Assembly (NCBI GenBank): GCA_951804985.1
Contig: OX638135.1
Span: forward strand, 12,923,735-12,987,734
Reading direction: 5' to 3'
DNA from: Dryomyza anilis
Lineage: Eukaryota > Arthropoda > Insecta > Diptera > Dryomyzidae
Length of the DNA stretch: 64,000 nucleotides
The translations under genes and the position numbers were made by a program. Shown piece by piece: positions 1 to 10,686 of this stretch (positions within the stretch are counted from its first letter, which is position 1; each line of letters begins with the position of its first letter). The notes beneath the pieces are model-generated. The model saw only the letters and a list, made by a program, of their open reading frames with translations, did no database searches and was not told where the DNA came from.

Positions 1-42
1 TTTTTTTTTTTATTTTATATCTCATTTTTTTTTTTTCTTTTC

Positions 43-390
43 TTGGCCCTTTCATTTAGTTTTTGTACTGAGTGGGAGGAGTATGTGGGTCGGTTGAGGC
101 GCGATGCAGAGGTCGAACGCGTTTTGGAGATTACCAACGAAGAACGTAGGCTCATGGCCCTATGGGAAAATAACCCCATGGATTACTTAGAAGAATATAT
201 ACAAGAGCTACAAACTAATTGTTGGGAGGATGAGGATAGAGACGGTCACCAGGTCGGATACAAACTCAGCAGTTTAATTTTGGCGTTAAGGGGTAGCCAG
301 AGCCTACTCGACTTCCTGGCGGTTTGTCGGGAAGTTATGTGGTTGGATGCAATCATTGGTACATATTTCACCACGCTATGGCTACATTAA
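43..390 (+). CDS. Unrecognised exon-like open reading frame
   Basis: I do not recognise this reading frame. It is much less AT-rich than the DNA after it and is preceded by a long T-rich tract ending in a plausible splice acceptor (AG at 58-59), after which the frame encodes FCTEWEEYVGRL and continues for about 110 residues to a TAA. There is no good ATG at the beginning; the frame opens on TTG, so a 3' terminal exon is more likely than a complete gene. The product is acidic and helix-prone, with many Glu/Leu/Trp residues and a hydrophobic C-terminus. Possible AATAAA signals occur within 100 bp after the stop. It could be a host exon (FoxP or a neighbour) or a gag-like fragment of a mobile element. 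Confidence 0.35.
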   Translation: MALSFSFCTEWEEYVGRLRRDAEVERVLEITNEERRLMALWENNPMDYLEEYIQELQTNCWEDEDRDGHQVGYKLSSLILALRGSQSLLDFLAVCREVMWLDAIIGTYFTTLWLH

Positions 391-538
391 TTATAAAACA
401 TTAATTATATGAAAAGTATAAATATAAACAATAATTAAATACATATTCAACAACTAAAATAAATTATTTACAATAAATATCGCAACATATTTAAAAAATA
501 AACAAATCATGGAACAAAATAAAACATATAATGACTTA

Positions 539-1091
539 GGGCCAGTTTTTCAGTGCTAGTTGAACTTTTTTTGTGGTTTAAACTTCGTTTAAAATCAAAA
601 TCGATTTTTTCAGCGCACTTCGACCAACGTTTAAACTTGGTTTAAACGACCGATGCTGAGGGTTTAAACTAATTTTAAACTTTCAGAGTTTTTGACATGT
701 TTTTTTTCACAACACTTTTCACTATTTTTTTTGTTGCTGCGCTGATTCACAAATTATTACTAATTTTTGTATTTTTGCACACTACGCATTAAAACAAAGT
801 CTCACGTGCACTTTCGTTGCTCGATCTTTTATTTAAATTGAAAAATACATTAATTTTATTTTTCTGAAACAATTTTTTTATTTATTTAATTTTGAATGAC
901 ATTTATCAGAAGTCAAAATCGAGAGAATTATTTGTCATTTGCCTGTGGTGCCATATGTATTGTCTTGGGAGGTGTTCATTTTAAACTATCACTGAAAAAC
1001 TGCTAACAAAATTAAACGACGTTTAATTTAAAGAGAAGATTAATTAAACGGAGTTTAAACTACGTTTAAACGAGCACTGAAAAACTGGCCC
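539..1091. mobile_element. PIF/Harbinger-type MITE, complete
   Basis: The ends are terminal inverted repeats: GGGCCAGTTTTTCAGTGCT at 539-557 and its reverse complement ending at 1091. Both sides carry the trinucleotide TTA (536-538 and 1092-1094), the target duplication expected for the PIF/Harbinger superfamily. Subterminal zones are rich in GTTTAAAC-like words in both orientations. There is no coding capacity, so this is a nonautonomous element. A related but truncated copy lies at 14633-15092. Confidence 0.75.
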
Positions 1092-1094
1092 TTA

Positions 1095-1463
1095 AACGAT
1101 AAATAAGAAAAACAACAGAGCAACACGGAACACAGCGATTGCAAAGCGGTAACTTGATCAACTACTGTTTTGTCGATTGCAACGTTGAGTGACTTGTAAT
1201 CTTATACATTTTTCTTTTTAGCGTTACATAAAGTATATAAATATCACTAAAACTGCGACCATTAATTAAGTAATTGAGTAACGAAAATAAGCATTAATAA
1301 GATTCTTAAAATGAAAATAAGTAAAATAAATTATAATAATATGAAAAATAATTATTGATTTTAAATATTATTGTAAGTTAAATAAATTAAGAAATATATT
1401 GAAATATTAATGATGTAAAAGAAAAAACTATTATTCTTTTTAATAATAATTTTTTCTTAAAAT
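1095..1463. other. AT-rich stretch, no feature
   Basis: AT-rich sequence without an open frame, hairpin or recognisable repeat. It leads into the purine-rich tract that precedes the candidate LTR at 1477. Confidence 0.6.
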
Positions 1464-1476
1464 ATGGGGGGAAGAA

Positions 1477-2160
1477 TGTTGTGAATCAGAAACGTTTTTT
1501 TTATGGTATTTCAGAAAGCCTGCACATAACCAGTATGCACATAAAGTTCAAATCTAAAAGCACAGTAACAGATGCATGTTAACTTAACATAACGCCTGCG
1601 ACGTAACTGGAACAAATACATAATGTTTATGAGTGCATACTTTCAGGAGATAAAATTAAGTCTGCTTAAAAGCAACGAAAAATGCATTGGTTGCAATTTG
1701 ATCCGAGACTCACGCTAGCAAGTGTGCCGTCTGTTTAAAAGCAACAACAAAAGCATTGGTTGTAATTTAAGTCAAGACTAACGCCAGCATGGGAACCAAT
1801 TAAAAATTTAGCACTTTGGAATTTTCTCAGTTAATGATTTCACAATATTAGTAAATATCTGATGTGGGGTTCACGAGGTTTTTAGTAGTACGTAGATTTA
1901 AGAATATGCTTGCTTGCATTTATGAGTTGTGTTTTAAGAAATAAGTATAAGCAAGGAGTTCGTGAGTCGCACGATACCGAGGTGATGAGTAGAGGTTAAG
2001 TTTAGTTTTTAAGCATTATGATTTTAACTGCCTTAGAGTGCAGACGTGTTTTCAGTTTAAACTCAAGCTTGTAAAAATACTTAAAAATAATTAATAAAAG
2101 TATAAGGCAAGTCTAAATATCTTTGCGTTTTTATTTAATAATAAATGTTAGGAAAGAATT
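1477..2160 (+). mobile_element. Candidate LTR (3' or solo) with an internal 69-bp tandem duplication
   Basis: A polypurine-like tract (ATGGGGGGAAGAA, 1464-1476) directly precedes TGTTGTGAATCAG, as expected where an LTR follows a PPT. About 680 bp later there is AATAAA-rich sequence and then a clear change in composition. Inside lies a diverged tandem duplication of about 69 bp (1661-1729 and 1730-1797; shared core AGCATTGGTTG-like). No matching second LTR is visible, so the right boundary is a guess. Confidence 0.35.
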
Positions 2161-2420
2161 GTGGACTTCGAGGGAATATTGTCACTGACGGTTTCATACA
2201 TAAAGGCAAGTACGAAAGGTCCCGTGGAGCCCGCAACAGAGGGATGAGAGGACCTCAGACCTATAGTCAGAGAGCATGAGATGGGAATTGAACCATTAAT
2301 GGGCATCAACTGACATTCATTCTTCCTAACCTTGGCTAACTCCATCCTTTACTAGGACACTGGTGAGGTTCTTCTGAGGATTTTTGCCACCCAACATGAT
2401 GTTAATTAATATGTCATTTT
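2161..2420. other. Short non-coding stretch after the candidate LTR
   Basis: More GC-balanced DNA with no convincing product; the only open frame (minus strand, 65 codons) matches nothing I know. It ends at the SINE target duplication. Confidence 0.4.
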
Positions 2421-2429
2421 GCACACATA

Positions 2430-2734
2430 ATAATAATAATAGTTTGGCGCTACAGTCCTGTATAGAACTTAGGCCGAGCTCTCTCACCATTTGAGCTGTG
2501 TGAGTTATATTTGTACTGAAATTGATGGGACCTACAGTTTATTGCCGAATCCCACCGGCGGGTGAGAACTTTTTATTGGCAATGTTTTACTCTCGTAGGT
2601 TTGTCATTTACTGCCGAGAGGTAGCGTCGCTGGGTAGTCGCTGGGAATCCAACCGCATACCTTTCGGTTCGTAGTCGAACGCACCAGCGACTTTTCGCTC
2701 GTAGTCCAACGCACCAACCAGACGAGCTACCGAC
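2430..2734 (-). mobile_element. tRNA-derived SINE, copy 1 (diverged)
   Basis: This is the reverse complement of a SINE with a tRNA-like head at the right (2650-2734) and a (TTA)n tail at the left (2430-2441 as ATA repeats). It is flanked by a 9-bp target duplication, GCACACATA, at 2421-2429 and 2735-2743. The body, beginning TAGTTTGGCGCTACAG on the plus strand, is shared with the copies at 24703 and 26048. The head is internally duplicated (two versions of the CGTAGTC-AACGCACCA segment), which the other copies lack. Confidence 0.85.
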
Positions 2735-2895
2735 GCACACATATGTAAAGTAAATATATAAGTGTACATTAAAAAGAAGAGATTTCAAGAAATCTATGTA
2801 GCGAATATAAAGACAATCTGTATATAGTTTCTGAACACTTTTTATATATAAAAAAAAAAACTTAAAATTTGATTGAAATAAAATATGTACATATA

Positions 2896-3420
<525 letters not shown>

Positions 3421-3469
3421 TAAACGGTTTTAATCTAAGTCCCATTAAAAAATGAGTATTTTTGTAAAA

Positions 3470-4320
3470 AATGCTGCACTGCACAAATATTTCGCCGGGC
3501 AAAAAAATATGTTAGGGTCAAAAATATGTAGAAATAACTCGTCCTTAACTGTTTACTGTTTCCTTATCTGTTTACTTCGACCAGTGTTGCCAGATTGGTA
3601 AATATATTTTCGATAAGTTTTATTATTTAAAAGATTCTCAGTAATGTTATCTATCAAAAAATATAACAAAAGTTCATGTTACTGAGAAAAAAAAAAATTG
3701 GCGTAAAAGTCCAATTTTCCAAAAAAAAAAATAAAAAATTTAAAATAAAAATAAAATTCGACTTTACAATTTTATATTTACTAAACCAGTTGAGATATTT
3801 AAAAACGGTTTTCAGTTTATGATTTATGTGTTTACAAAAGTCCCATATAAATATTTTGAGTTCATTATAAAATGTACAATCTTTGTATACATATGTTAAG
3901 TAAATCTTCAAAATTAAAAAAAAAAATCATATTCCAGTCTATATCTTTAAAATAAATCAAAATATTTCCTCATGTAAGCACATTTTCTTTAGATCTCAAT
4001 GTAAGATTTTCATAAACAAAATAATTTTAAAAATCGGATAACTTTTGGATTTTTTACAATTTTTGAAAATATTTTCATGAAAAAAATCTCAACTTTACTG
4101 ATTTTTATCTCCATAACCATTAAAGATGCAAACTTAAGTTCTCTCAAATTCTCTCTGTACAACACTTTTTAAATTTTTAAAATAAGAACGTTTGGGCACA
4201 CTGTGGGACGTTGCTCTGTGCATCGTAGTGAATCGAACATGCAGGATTTTGATCTCTAAGTAGGATTTCAAATATTTTAGTTGTTGAAGAAAATAAATTT
4301 GAACAATATTTATCAATTTG
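3470..4320 (+). repeat. Unclassified dispersed repeat, family A copy 1
   Basis: AT-rich non-coding repeat with landmark words found in three other places: GATTCTCAGTAATGTTATC, TACTAAACCAGTTGAGATA, AAAATCGGATAACTTTTGG and CAACACTTTTTAAATTTTT. Copies lie at 7600-8240, split across 15093-15140 and 18681-18919 (inverted), and split across 34745-34870 and 38798-39065. No terminal repeats or coding capacity were seen, so the class is unknown. Confidence 0.7.
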
Positions 4321-4340
4321 TAAGTACAAGGATAAAAATA

Positions 4341-5520
4341 TTAACAAAATACGAGCACAGTTAGAAAGAAAAGAAAGTAATATGTATGAAATGCGAAATA
4401 GTCTGATATACAGTAAGATTGGACAGTATATTCTGTTTTATGTATCAAGGTATATGGATGATTTTTTGCGTATGTACCATGATGAAATGAGGCATATGGG
4501 GTGCGATAAAGTTTTGAATGCAATATTAAATAAAACCATATTGATCCTCTAAAATGAAGGATAAAATTAAAGACCATATCTTACACTGTCTTAAGAGTAT
4601 AGCTTTCTCTCCAAATTTGGGAAAACAAGTATACCTTCATAATATTCCGAAAGGGAATGTACCTTTTGAAACTGTGCTTATGGATCATTTCGGTCCAGTT
4701 TTGTTGAAAAGTGCACATAAGAGTATGTGTTTTTAGGAGTGGGTGCGTTTTCAAAGTGTATAAAATTATATTCAGTCAGATAAACTGATACAAAAGAGGT
4801 TCTGAGTTGTATGAGGTCATATTTCCGTTCATATAGTCGTCCTAAAACTATTGTATCGGATAGAGGTAGTGCGTTTACTTCAAAGGATTTCAAACAATTC
4901 CTTAAATTTAATAACGTCCGCTACATAAAAACCGCAACTGGTTCTCCGTAACCTTACGGCAAAGTTATGAGGGTCAAAAGAACTTTAGCCCCAATGATAG
5001 CAAAGTTGACAATCGCAGGGTATTGTTTAACTTTAAGTAACGTATTGACAGACATCGAGTTGACTCATCGTAGTATAGGGGTAACTCCTAGTGAAACATT
5101 TTTTGGAATTAACCAGAGATGATTAGTGATAGATGACCTGAATAAAAAGATAGATGAAATTAATAAAAATTAAATTGAGAGGAATATAATACACATAAGA
5201 GTGAAAGCATCAGATAAAATAATAAAGTGCTAAAATTGTAATAAATTGTTAAAAGATCAAAATACTAGTCAGAAAAAAAAAACGAGGCAGGTTATGTAAT
5301 GGTAAAGAATTTTATTAGAACAGCAGGAGCTTGCAAGAAGATTTCTCCAAAGTCCAAAGGTCCATATAGAATGGTAAAAACTTTTTCAAATGATAGATAC
5401 CTATTAAAAGATGTAGAGGGATTTCAACTCACTCAATTTCTGTAGGAGGATATATGGGAAGTTGCTAATATTAAACCATTGAGGGCTAATAAAGAATTTA
5501 AATCAGACAAAATCAGGACG
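4341..5520 (+). pseudogene. Ty3/gypsy integrase remnant
   Basis: Three-frame reading of this stretch gives the parts of a retroviral-type integrase in order, broken by frameshifts and stops. Near 4450-4600 is an HHCC-like zinc-binding segment (YHDEMRHMGCDKVL then LHCLK). Near 4650-4735 is the first catalytic block (VPFETVLMDHFGPV). At about 4850-4900 is the second Asp block (TIVSDRGSAFTSKDFK). The C-terminal barrel-like part reads through to about 5520. Catalytic D and D are visible; the region of the third residue reads VMRVKRTLAPM, so the Glu appears lost. RT and LTRs are not identified. It resembles mdg3/micropia-like elements, by general pattern only. Confidence 0.75.
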
Positions 5521-6254
5521 ATTACAAGTCAGGATTGACGAACTGTGGCAACGCTGAAAACTGGAAAGAATGTAGAAAGAAAAAAAAATGATGCTGTCGG
5601 TACAGAATAGTAGACAGAAAAGAGTGTGTAAATATAACTAAAATGTTAATCAATGAAATTAATTTTTAATTGAAACTCAGCCTATGTAACTTTTAGTTGC
5701 ATTCAATTCCATATTCGTAATAATGAAAATATGTTAATTTTTTTTGTCATATTGATATTAAAGTTTTTATATATACATTTTTTTTTATTGAGAATAATTA
5801 AATCATTAATTAATTAATTAATTAGTAACATTAATTAAAAATTTCATTCGATAGAAATTTCTTTAATAGATTTTTTTTAATATATTGCATAACCAATTAA
5901 ATATTGTTTTATATTGATATTATTTTTAATTGGATCAATTATCGAATAGAAATTAAATTTTGTTGTATTAATGATAAAAACAAATGATAAATAGAGTTTG
6001 CCACATATAAAGCACTTCATCATACGAACCAATTTGCTTTCTTTACCAATTTATTTAGAATAATGAGTGGCACGCGTTAGAAGAAAATAAAGTTAGACGC
6101 ACGACGTTGTCGTTTCTCCCGTTTAACAGGAGACTCCTGTTACTTTGGTCAAAATATTGATGATCTACTGTCTCCTGTTGCGAGGTTCCTGCATAAGCAT
6201 AAGTACATACAATTAGTATATATTTATAACTTATTCATAACTTAATTTTATTCA
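5521..6254. other. AT-rich stretch between two retroelement remnants
   Basis: No gene. It holds (TTAA)n-like words near 5805-5830 and, at about 6080-6195, a more GC-balanced segment with a repeated CTCCTGTT word that might be part of an LTR of the preceding gypsy remnant; I could not pair it with a second copy. Confidence 0.4.
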
Positions 6255-7436
6255 AACTAAAGGTACTGGGATTTCCCGAATTCTTTGTTAAGTGGATAGG
6301 ATCCTATTTATCTGATCGGTCATATCAAATACGATTCAGAAATAATTTATCTTCGCCATTTATTGCAACATCTGGGGTACCCCAGGGTAGTCATCTTGGT
6401 CCACTGTTATTTATACTGGCTATTAATGATGTGATATACAACATTAAGTACTCGCATTTATTAATTTTTGCCGATGATATGAAAATATATAAATCAATAA
6501 ATGACGATAAGGACGTTCATATACTGCAGTCCGACTTAAAATCATTTGAAACGTGGTGTTGTAAGAATAACTTGATTCTTAATCCAGAAAAGTGTCAAGC
6601 CATGACATTTTCTCGCAAAAGAAATAAACTAGAATACAAGTATTTACTAAAAGAGAAAATTTTAAATCGGGTGCACGTGGTGAAAGATCTTGGTGTGTTT
6701 GTCGATACAAATTTATCGTTTAATTTACATATTGAAAATATATGTAAAAAAGCCTCATCATTACTTGGTTTTATCAAACGATGGGCTAAAGAATTTAATA
6801 GTCCCCTTACAACTTTGACTCTATATTGCACTCTGGTTCGTTCACAATTAGAATATGCAAGTCAAGTATGGTCTCCTTACTACAAGGTACATAATGACCG
6901 AATCGAAAGGATACAGAAAAACTTCGTACGTTTCGCTCTCAAGGGTTTAAATTGGATGGATAACTTACATCTTCCTCCATACGTAGATCGTCTGAAACTA
7001 CTAAATTTAAAGACTCTTGACGAGCGCAGACAGATTGCCGATATCATTTACATACATCAATTAATAACCGGTAGACTTGATTCACCCGAGCTTCTTAACT
7101 ATATTAGTTTTAACCATAATCGTAGAAGTAGCAGACATCGTGATGTTCTTTTTTATGTACCTTATAGTAGAACTAATTATGTAGCTGCTTCACCCTTCAA
7201 TCGAATGTGTAATTTAGTTAATAATTGTCCACAGTATAATATAAATCTGTTAAAAAATCAACTCAAATGTAGATTTAAACTATAATGTAACAAATGCATG
7301 TGTTGTTCACGAGCCCAACTAATTTAGTGGGTAAATATTTTCCAGCATTATGCTGTGAAAGTGCAAGCTAGCTGTATTAGCTAAAACTCGATTATTCTCT
7401 ACGAAAAATAAAAGTTTCATCATGACAACAGTCATT
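6255..7436 (+). mobile_element. 5'-truncated non-LTR retrotransposon (RT C-terminal half)
   Basis: An open frame runs from about 6254 to 7285 without interruption and encodes the palm/thumb half of a LINE reverse transcriptase: LGFPEFFVKWIGSYL, then SGVPQGSHLGPLLF (6370-6415), then the catalytic IFADDMKIY block near 6465-6490. Then comes a C-terminal domain containing RSQLEYASQVWSPYY (about 6838-6885). The stop is at 7283-7285, followed by a ~150-bp 3' UTR ending in AATAAAAG and a short T-rich junction near 7436. The fingers, endonuclease and ORF1 are missing, as expected for target-primed reverse transcription that aborted. The preserved frame implies a fairly young insertion. The clade is uncertain (Jockey/CR1-like). 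Confidence 0.85.
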
Positions 7437-7599
7437 TTTTTATCACCGATGCGATTATATTCATAGTTGATTTTCGATTTTAGCTACAATTTAAAATAAT
7501 GAATCTATTGCAATTTACTGCAACAGTAGAAGTATATGTGTCGAAGTATATGTGCAGGACAACATTATTTCCGAAAATATTAATTTTTAAAATTTTTAA

Positions 7600-8240
7600 T
7601 TTGGACTTTGAAAACATTTCTGCAGGGGGTCAAAGTAAAAAAAAAAAAAAAAATTAACTTTGACCATTGTTGCCAGATTATTTAAGTATATATAAAACAT
7701 ATAAAAAAAAGTACATGTTACTGAAGAAAAAAAATATTACGGAGATTTGCGCAATTTTCCAAAAAAAACAAAAAAAATGGAAAACAATTTTTCGACTTTA
7801 TAATTTTATATTTACTAAACGTGTTAATTGTTAATAAAAGTCATTTTCAAATATTTTGATTTCATGAAAAAATGTACAATCTATGTATAATTATGTAAAG
7901 TAAAGTCTTCAAAAATGAAAAAAAAAACCATGTTAGGTCTATATCTTTAAAACTAAACAAGATATTTTCTCAAGTAAGCACATTTTCGTTAGATATCAAT
8001 GTAAGCTTTTCATGAAAAAAAAAAATTTAGACTCGGATAACTTTTGGATTTGTTACAATTTTTGAATATTGTTCATGAAAAAAATCTCAACTTTACTGTT
8101 TTTTATCTCCATAACCATTAAAGATACAAACTCCAATTTTAAATCTTCTCTCTGTTCAACACTTTTTAAATTTTTAAAATCGGTTGAGTGGTTCCGAAAA
8201 TACTGAATTTTATCCGATTTAAAAGCGTTTGTGCATACTG
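7600..8240 (+). repeat. Unclassified dispersed repeat, family A copy 2
   Basis: Shares ordered landmark words with 3470-4320, including CATTGTTGCCAGATT, GTACATGTTACTGA, AGTAAGCACATTTTCGTTAG and CAACACTTTTTAAATTTTT, here continuing into CGGTTGAGTGGTTCCG. Immediately before it (7540-7590) a segment matches 34690-34735 in inverted orientation, so the family's left end appears rearranged. Confidence 0.65.
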
Positions 8241-8685
8241 TGCATAATAAGAATTTATAATATTTGAACATTTACAAATTTTTAAATACATAAATAAATA
8301 ATTTGTTTAAAACTGCAATTAAAAGTGACAGTATCAATGAATGCACAATTGCTCCAATAATCACTGAACCAGACGATCCAGGTTCCTTTGTATTTGGTAC
8401 GGTTTGTTTCGTACAGCACATAGCGTAGGAAAGGAATTCGAGGCTGTTGTAAAAAAACATGCCGATTTCTGTTTGAAAATCGAAGTACTGATTTTTAAGT
8501 TGAGGTTTTTTGATGAAAAATCCGTGTCGGCTTTTCACATTATTTAAAAAAAAAACATTTAGCAACAATTAAATTATATTGAATATAGAATTTTCACGTA
8601 AATAAAGAATATTCACGTAAAATATATTTAAAAGTTTAAATTATAATTTTAAATAAAATATTGAAATAAGCTTTTCACCACAGTG
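8241..8685. other. Non-coding stretch
   Basis: AT-rich, no recognised product. A 98-codon minus-strand open frame at 8272-8568 is unsupported by motif or composition. Confidence 0.4.
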
Positions 8686-9925
8686 CACTATGGGACAGAA
8701 GATTAGTCTAGTTCGCCGAAAATCGGAAATTTAAGTTTGTTGCAGAAAGTTTAAAAATATATCATTTTATTAATAATTTCTGAGAACCTAGAGAACAAAC
8801 AAATAAAAACCCTAGTAAAAAAATCCTTCTGTAATCTTGCTTAAAGTCAAACAATTAAAACAAGCTTTAAAAGAAATAAAAATGGGTTACATTAAAACTC
8901 TATCAATATATACTCCACATGTAAAGTGTTAGTTTTATATTATTATGAATTGAGAGAACTATCATCTTGTGTACCACAAATTTCAATTGGCTATTCGTGT
9001 TTTCCTGAGTATTTGTCAAAATCATAAAACAAAAATTACATAATTTTTATACAAAAGTAGACATGGATAAAAAAGCTTCTCAATGCCCTCATAAATCTTT
9101 TTACATGCATAATGTCTGAAATGTCTTCTCTCTAACGGTGTTAAACATGCCTGCATTAGTTTGCCACGTCATTTAAAATGAGTTTAAGTAATGAGAAATA
9201 TACGAAAATCGTAAAATAATTTAACTAAATTTTGTTATTTTAATATGTCAGTTTTGCCTTTTCTGTCAGTATAGTTGACAAAACTGTCTCATATTTGGTA
9301 TGGTTGTTAAGAATTGTGAAATGTACCATAGTACCTAATATTATCAGTATATCTCTTACGATGGTATAGTTTTATAGTTTAAGAAAAATTATAGGCGTGG
9401 CAGTTGGCCAATCACGCCTATATTAAGAATGGTCATGTGCAATTACAGTATGTAAAGGGTTTTTAACAGGGACGCTACAAAAGTAGAGCGACAGGGACAG
9501 CAAACGACGCCATATTTCTTGCCGCTCTTTTGACATTTCTCTTCAGTAAGGTTTGCTATTTCATGATGGAATGATATACGAATTCGAATTTCGGTAGTAA
9601 ATTTTAATAATTTCGACTCGTTGTTGGCTCGTATATCTTTCCATCATGAAATGGCAAACCTTACTTGAAAAAACTTTTGTAGCGCTCTTATTGAAAATCC
9701 CTTTATCTAAATACCAATTATAAAAAAAAATATCTAATTCCAAACAAAAGTTATAGTCATTTTACCATTTCAATTATATGACAGATGGGTGTGGCAATGG
9801 ACCAATCTTGTTCATTTTCAAATTCTTATCTATTCATAGTCCATGTATGCTTAGTGTAAAGTTTCGTTAAGATTGGCGCAAAACTGTATTTACGGCGAGC
9901 TAGAATTGACTTCTGTCCCACAGTG
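8686..9925. mobile_element. Transib-like nonautonomous DNA transposon
   Basis: The left end begins CACTATGGGACAGAAG and the right end, reverse complemented, begins CACTGTGGGACAGAAG; the similarity resumes a few bases in (TCTAG, then CGCCG on both sides). The flanks are 5 bp, CAGTG (8681-8685) and CAGGG (9926-9930), matching at 4 of 5 positions. Transib elements are known to have termini starting CACWATG, like the RAG heptamer CACAGTG, and to make 5-bp GC-rich target duplications. No transposase frame is present; a second MITE is nested at 9455-9703. A CACTA-type alternative is less likely because no 2-4 bp duplication fits. Confidence 0.55.
9455..9703. mobile_element. TA-flanked (Tc1/mariner-type) MITE, nested
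   Basis: 249-bp element with long imperfect inverted ends: left AAGGG...CGCTACAAAAGT (9455-9485) pairs with ACTTTTGTAGCG...CCCTT (9672-9703). A second inverted block, GTAAGGTTTGCTATTTCATG near 9547, pairs with CATGAAATGGCAAACCTTAC near 9644, so most of the element folds into one hairpin. TA flanks both sides (9453-9454, 9704-9705), the Tc1/mariner signature. It sits inside the Transib-like element and is therefore younger. Confidence 0.75.
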
Positions 9926-9930
9926 CAGGG

Positions 9931-10686
9931 TTGACATTTCAATTGTCATTTAGAGTTGTGTTTTGTTTTCTTCAAAACTCTATAGTTTCGTTTGTGAAAT
10001 ACAATTAATATTTCCTGTCGAAATATTTTGATTTAATATATCAGTGGAACAATATAACGATAATGTTTTTATTTTTTTAATTACAAAAAAAAAAAATTGT
10101 ATTGAAGTACGACACCTTATACTAATGAAAAGTAACTTTTATTTTTAGTTTGGACTATGCTCTGGATATCATATTTTCTGCTTCTTTTGAAGTTGCATCT
10201 AAAATTGTATATTTTTTTCTAATGAAAAAAACTAGTCTGCGTTGTTGTCACCCAATAAAACCAAAAATCTGGATATTAAGTGATTATCGAATGTATATTG
10301 AACATGGTTATCGAAGATTTCATGCTTGAAAAGCATAGCTATCTCCAGCAAAACTGGTAGCTTTTTATCCAATTGAATCTAGCCTTTACCTAAACTTGAA
10401 ATCGATATTCAATATTCAATCGAGTTTGAACTTAATTGTAAGTTATAAATAAAATGTGGTTCTTCACTTGATGTTTAACTTAATTTTGAACTTGAAATCG
10501 ACATTCAAATTATACTTAAATTCAAGCGCATATATTTCCCTAATTAAAAGTTTAATTATAAAATAAAATAAAACGCATATAAAGTTATAATATTAAAATG
10601 AATTAAAGCATGTCCTACATTAGATTCTCGCTTCAATGAGATAACATACAGCTGCAACAGCATCTGTACCGGTGGAAGTGTACACA
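9931..10686. other. Non-coding stretch with a local duplication
   Basis: No gene. Around 10390-10445 and 10465-10530 a segment containing AACTTGAAATCGA and TTGAACTTAATT appears twice in diverged form. Confidence 0.45.

Noticed and set aside
8272..8568. 98-codon minus-strand frame
   Set aside because: No recognisable domain or homologous copy, and poor composition; left as unsupported.
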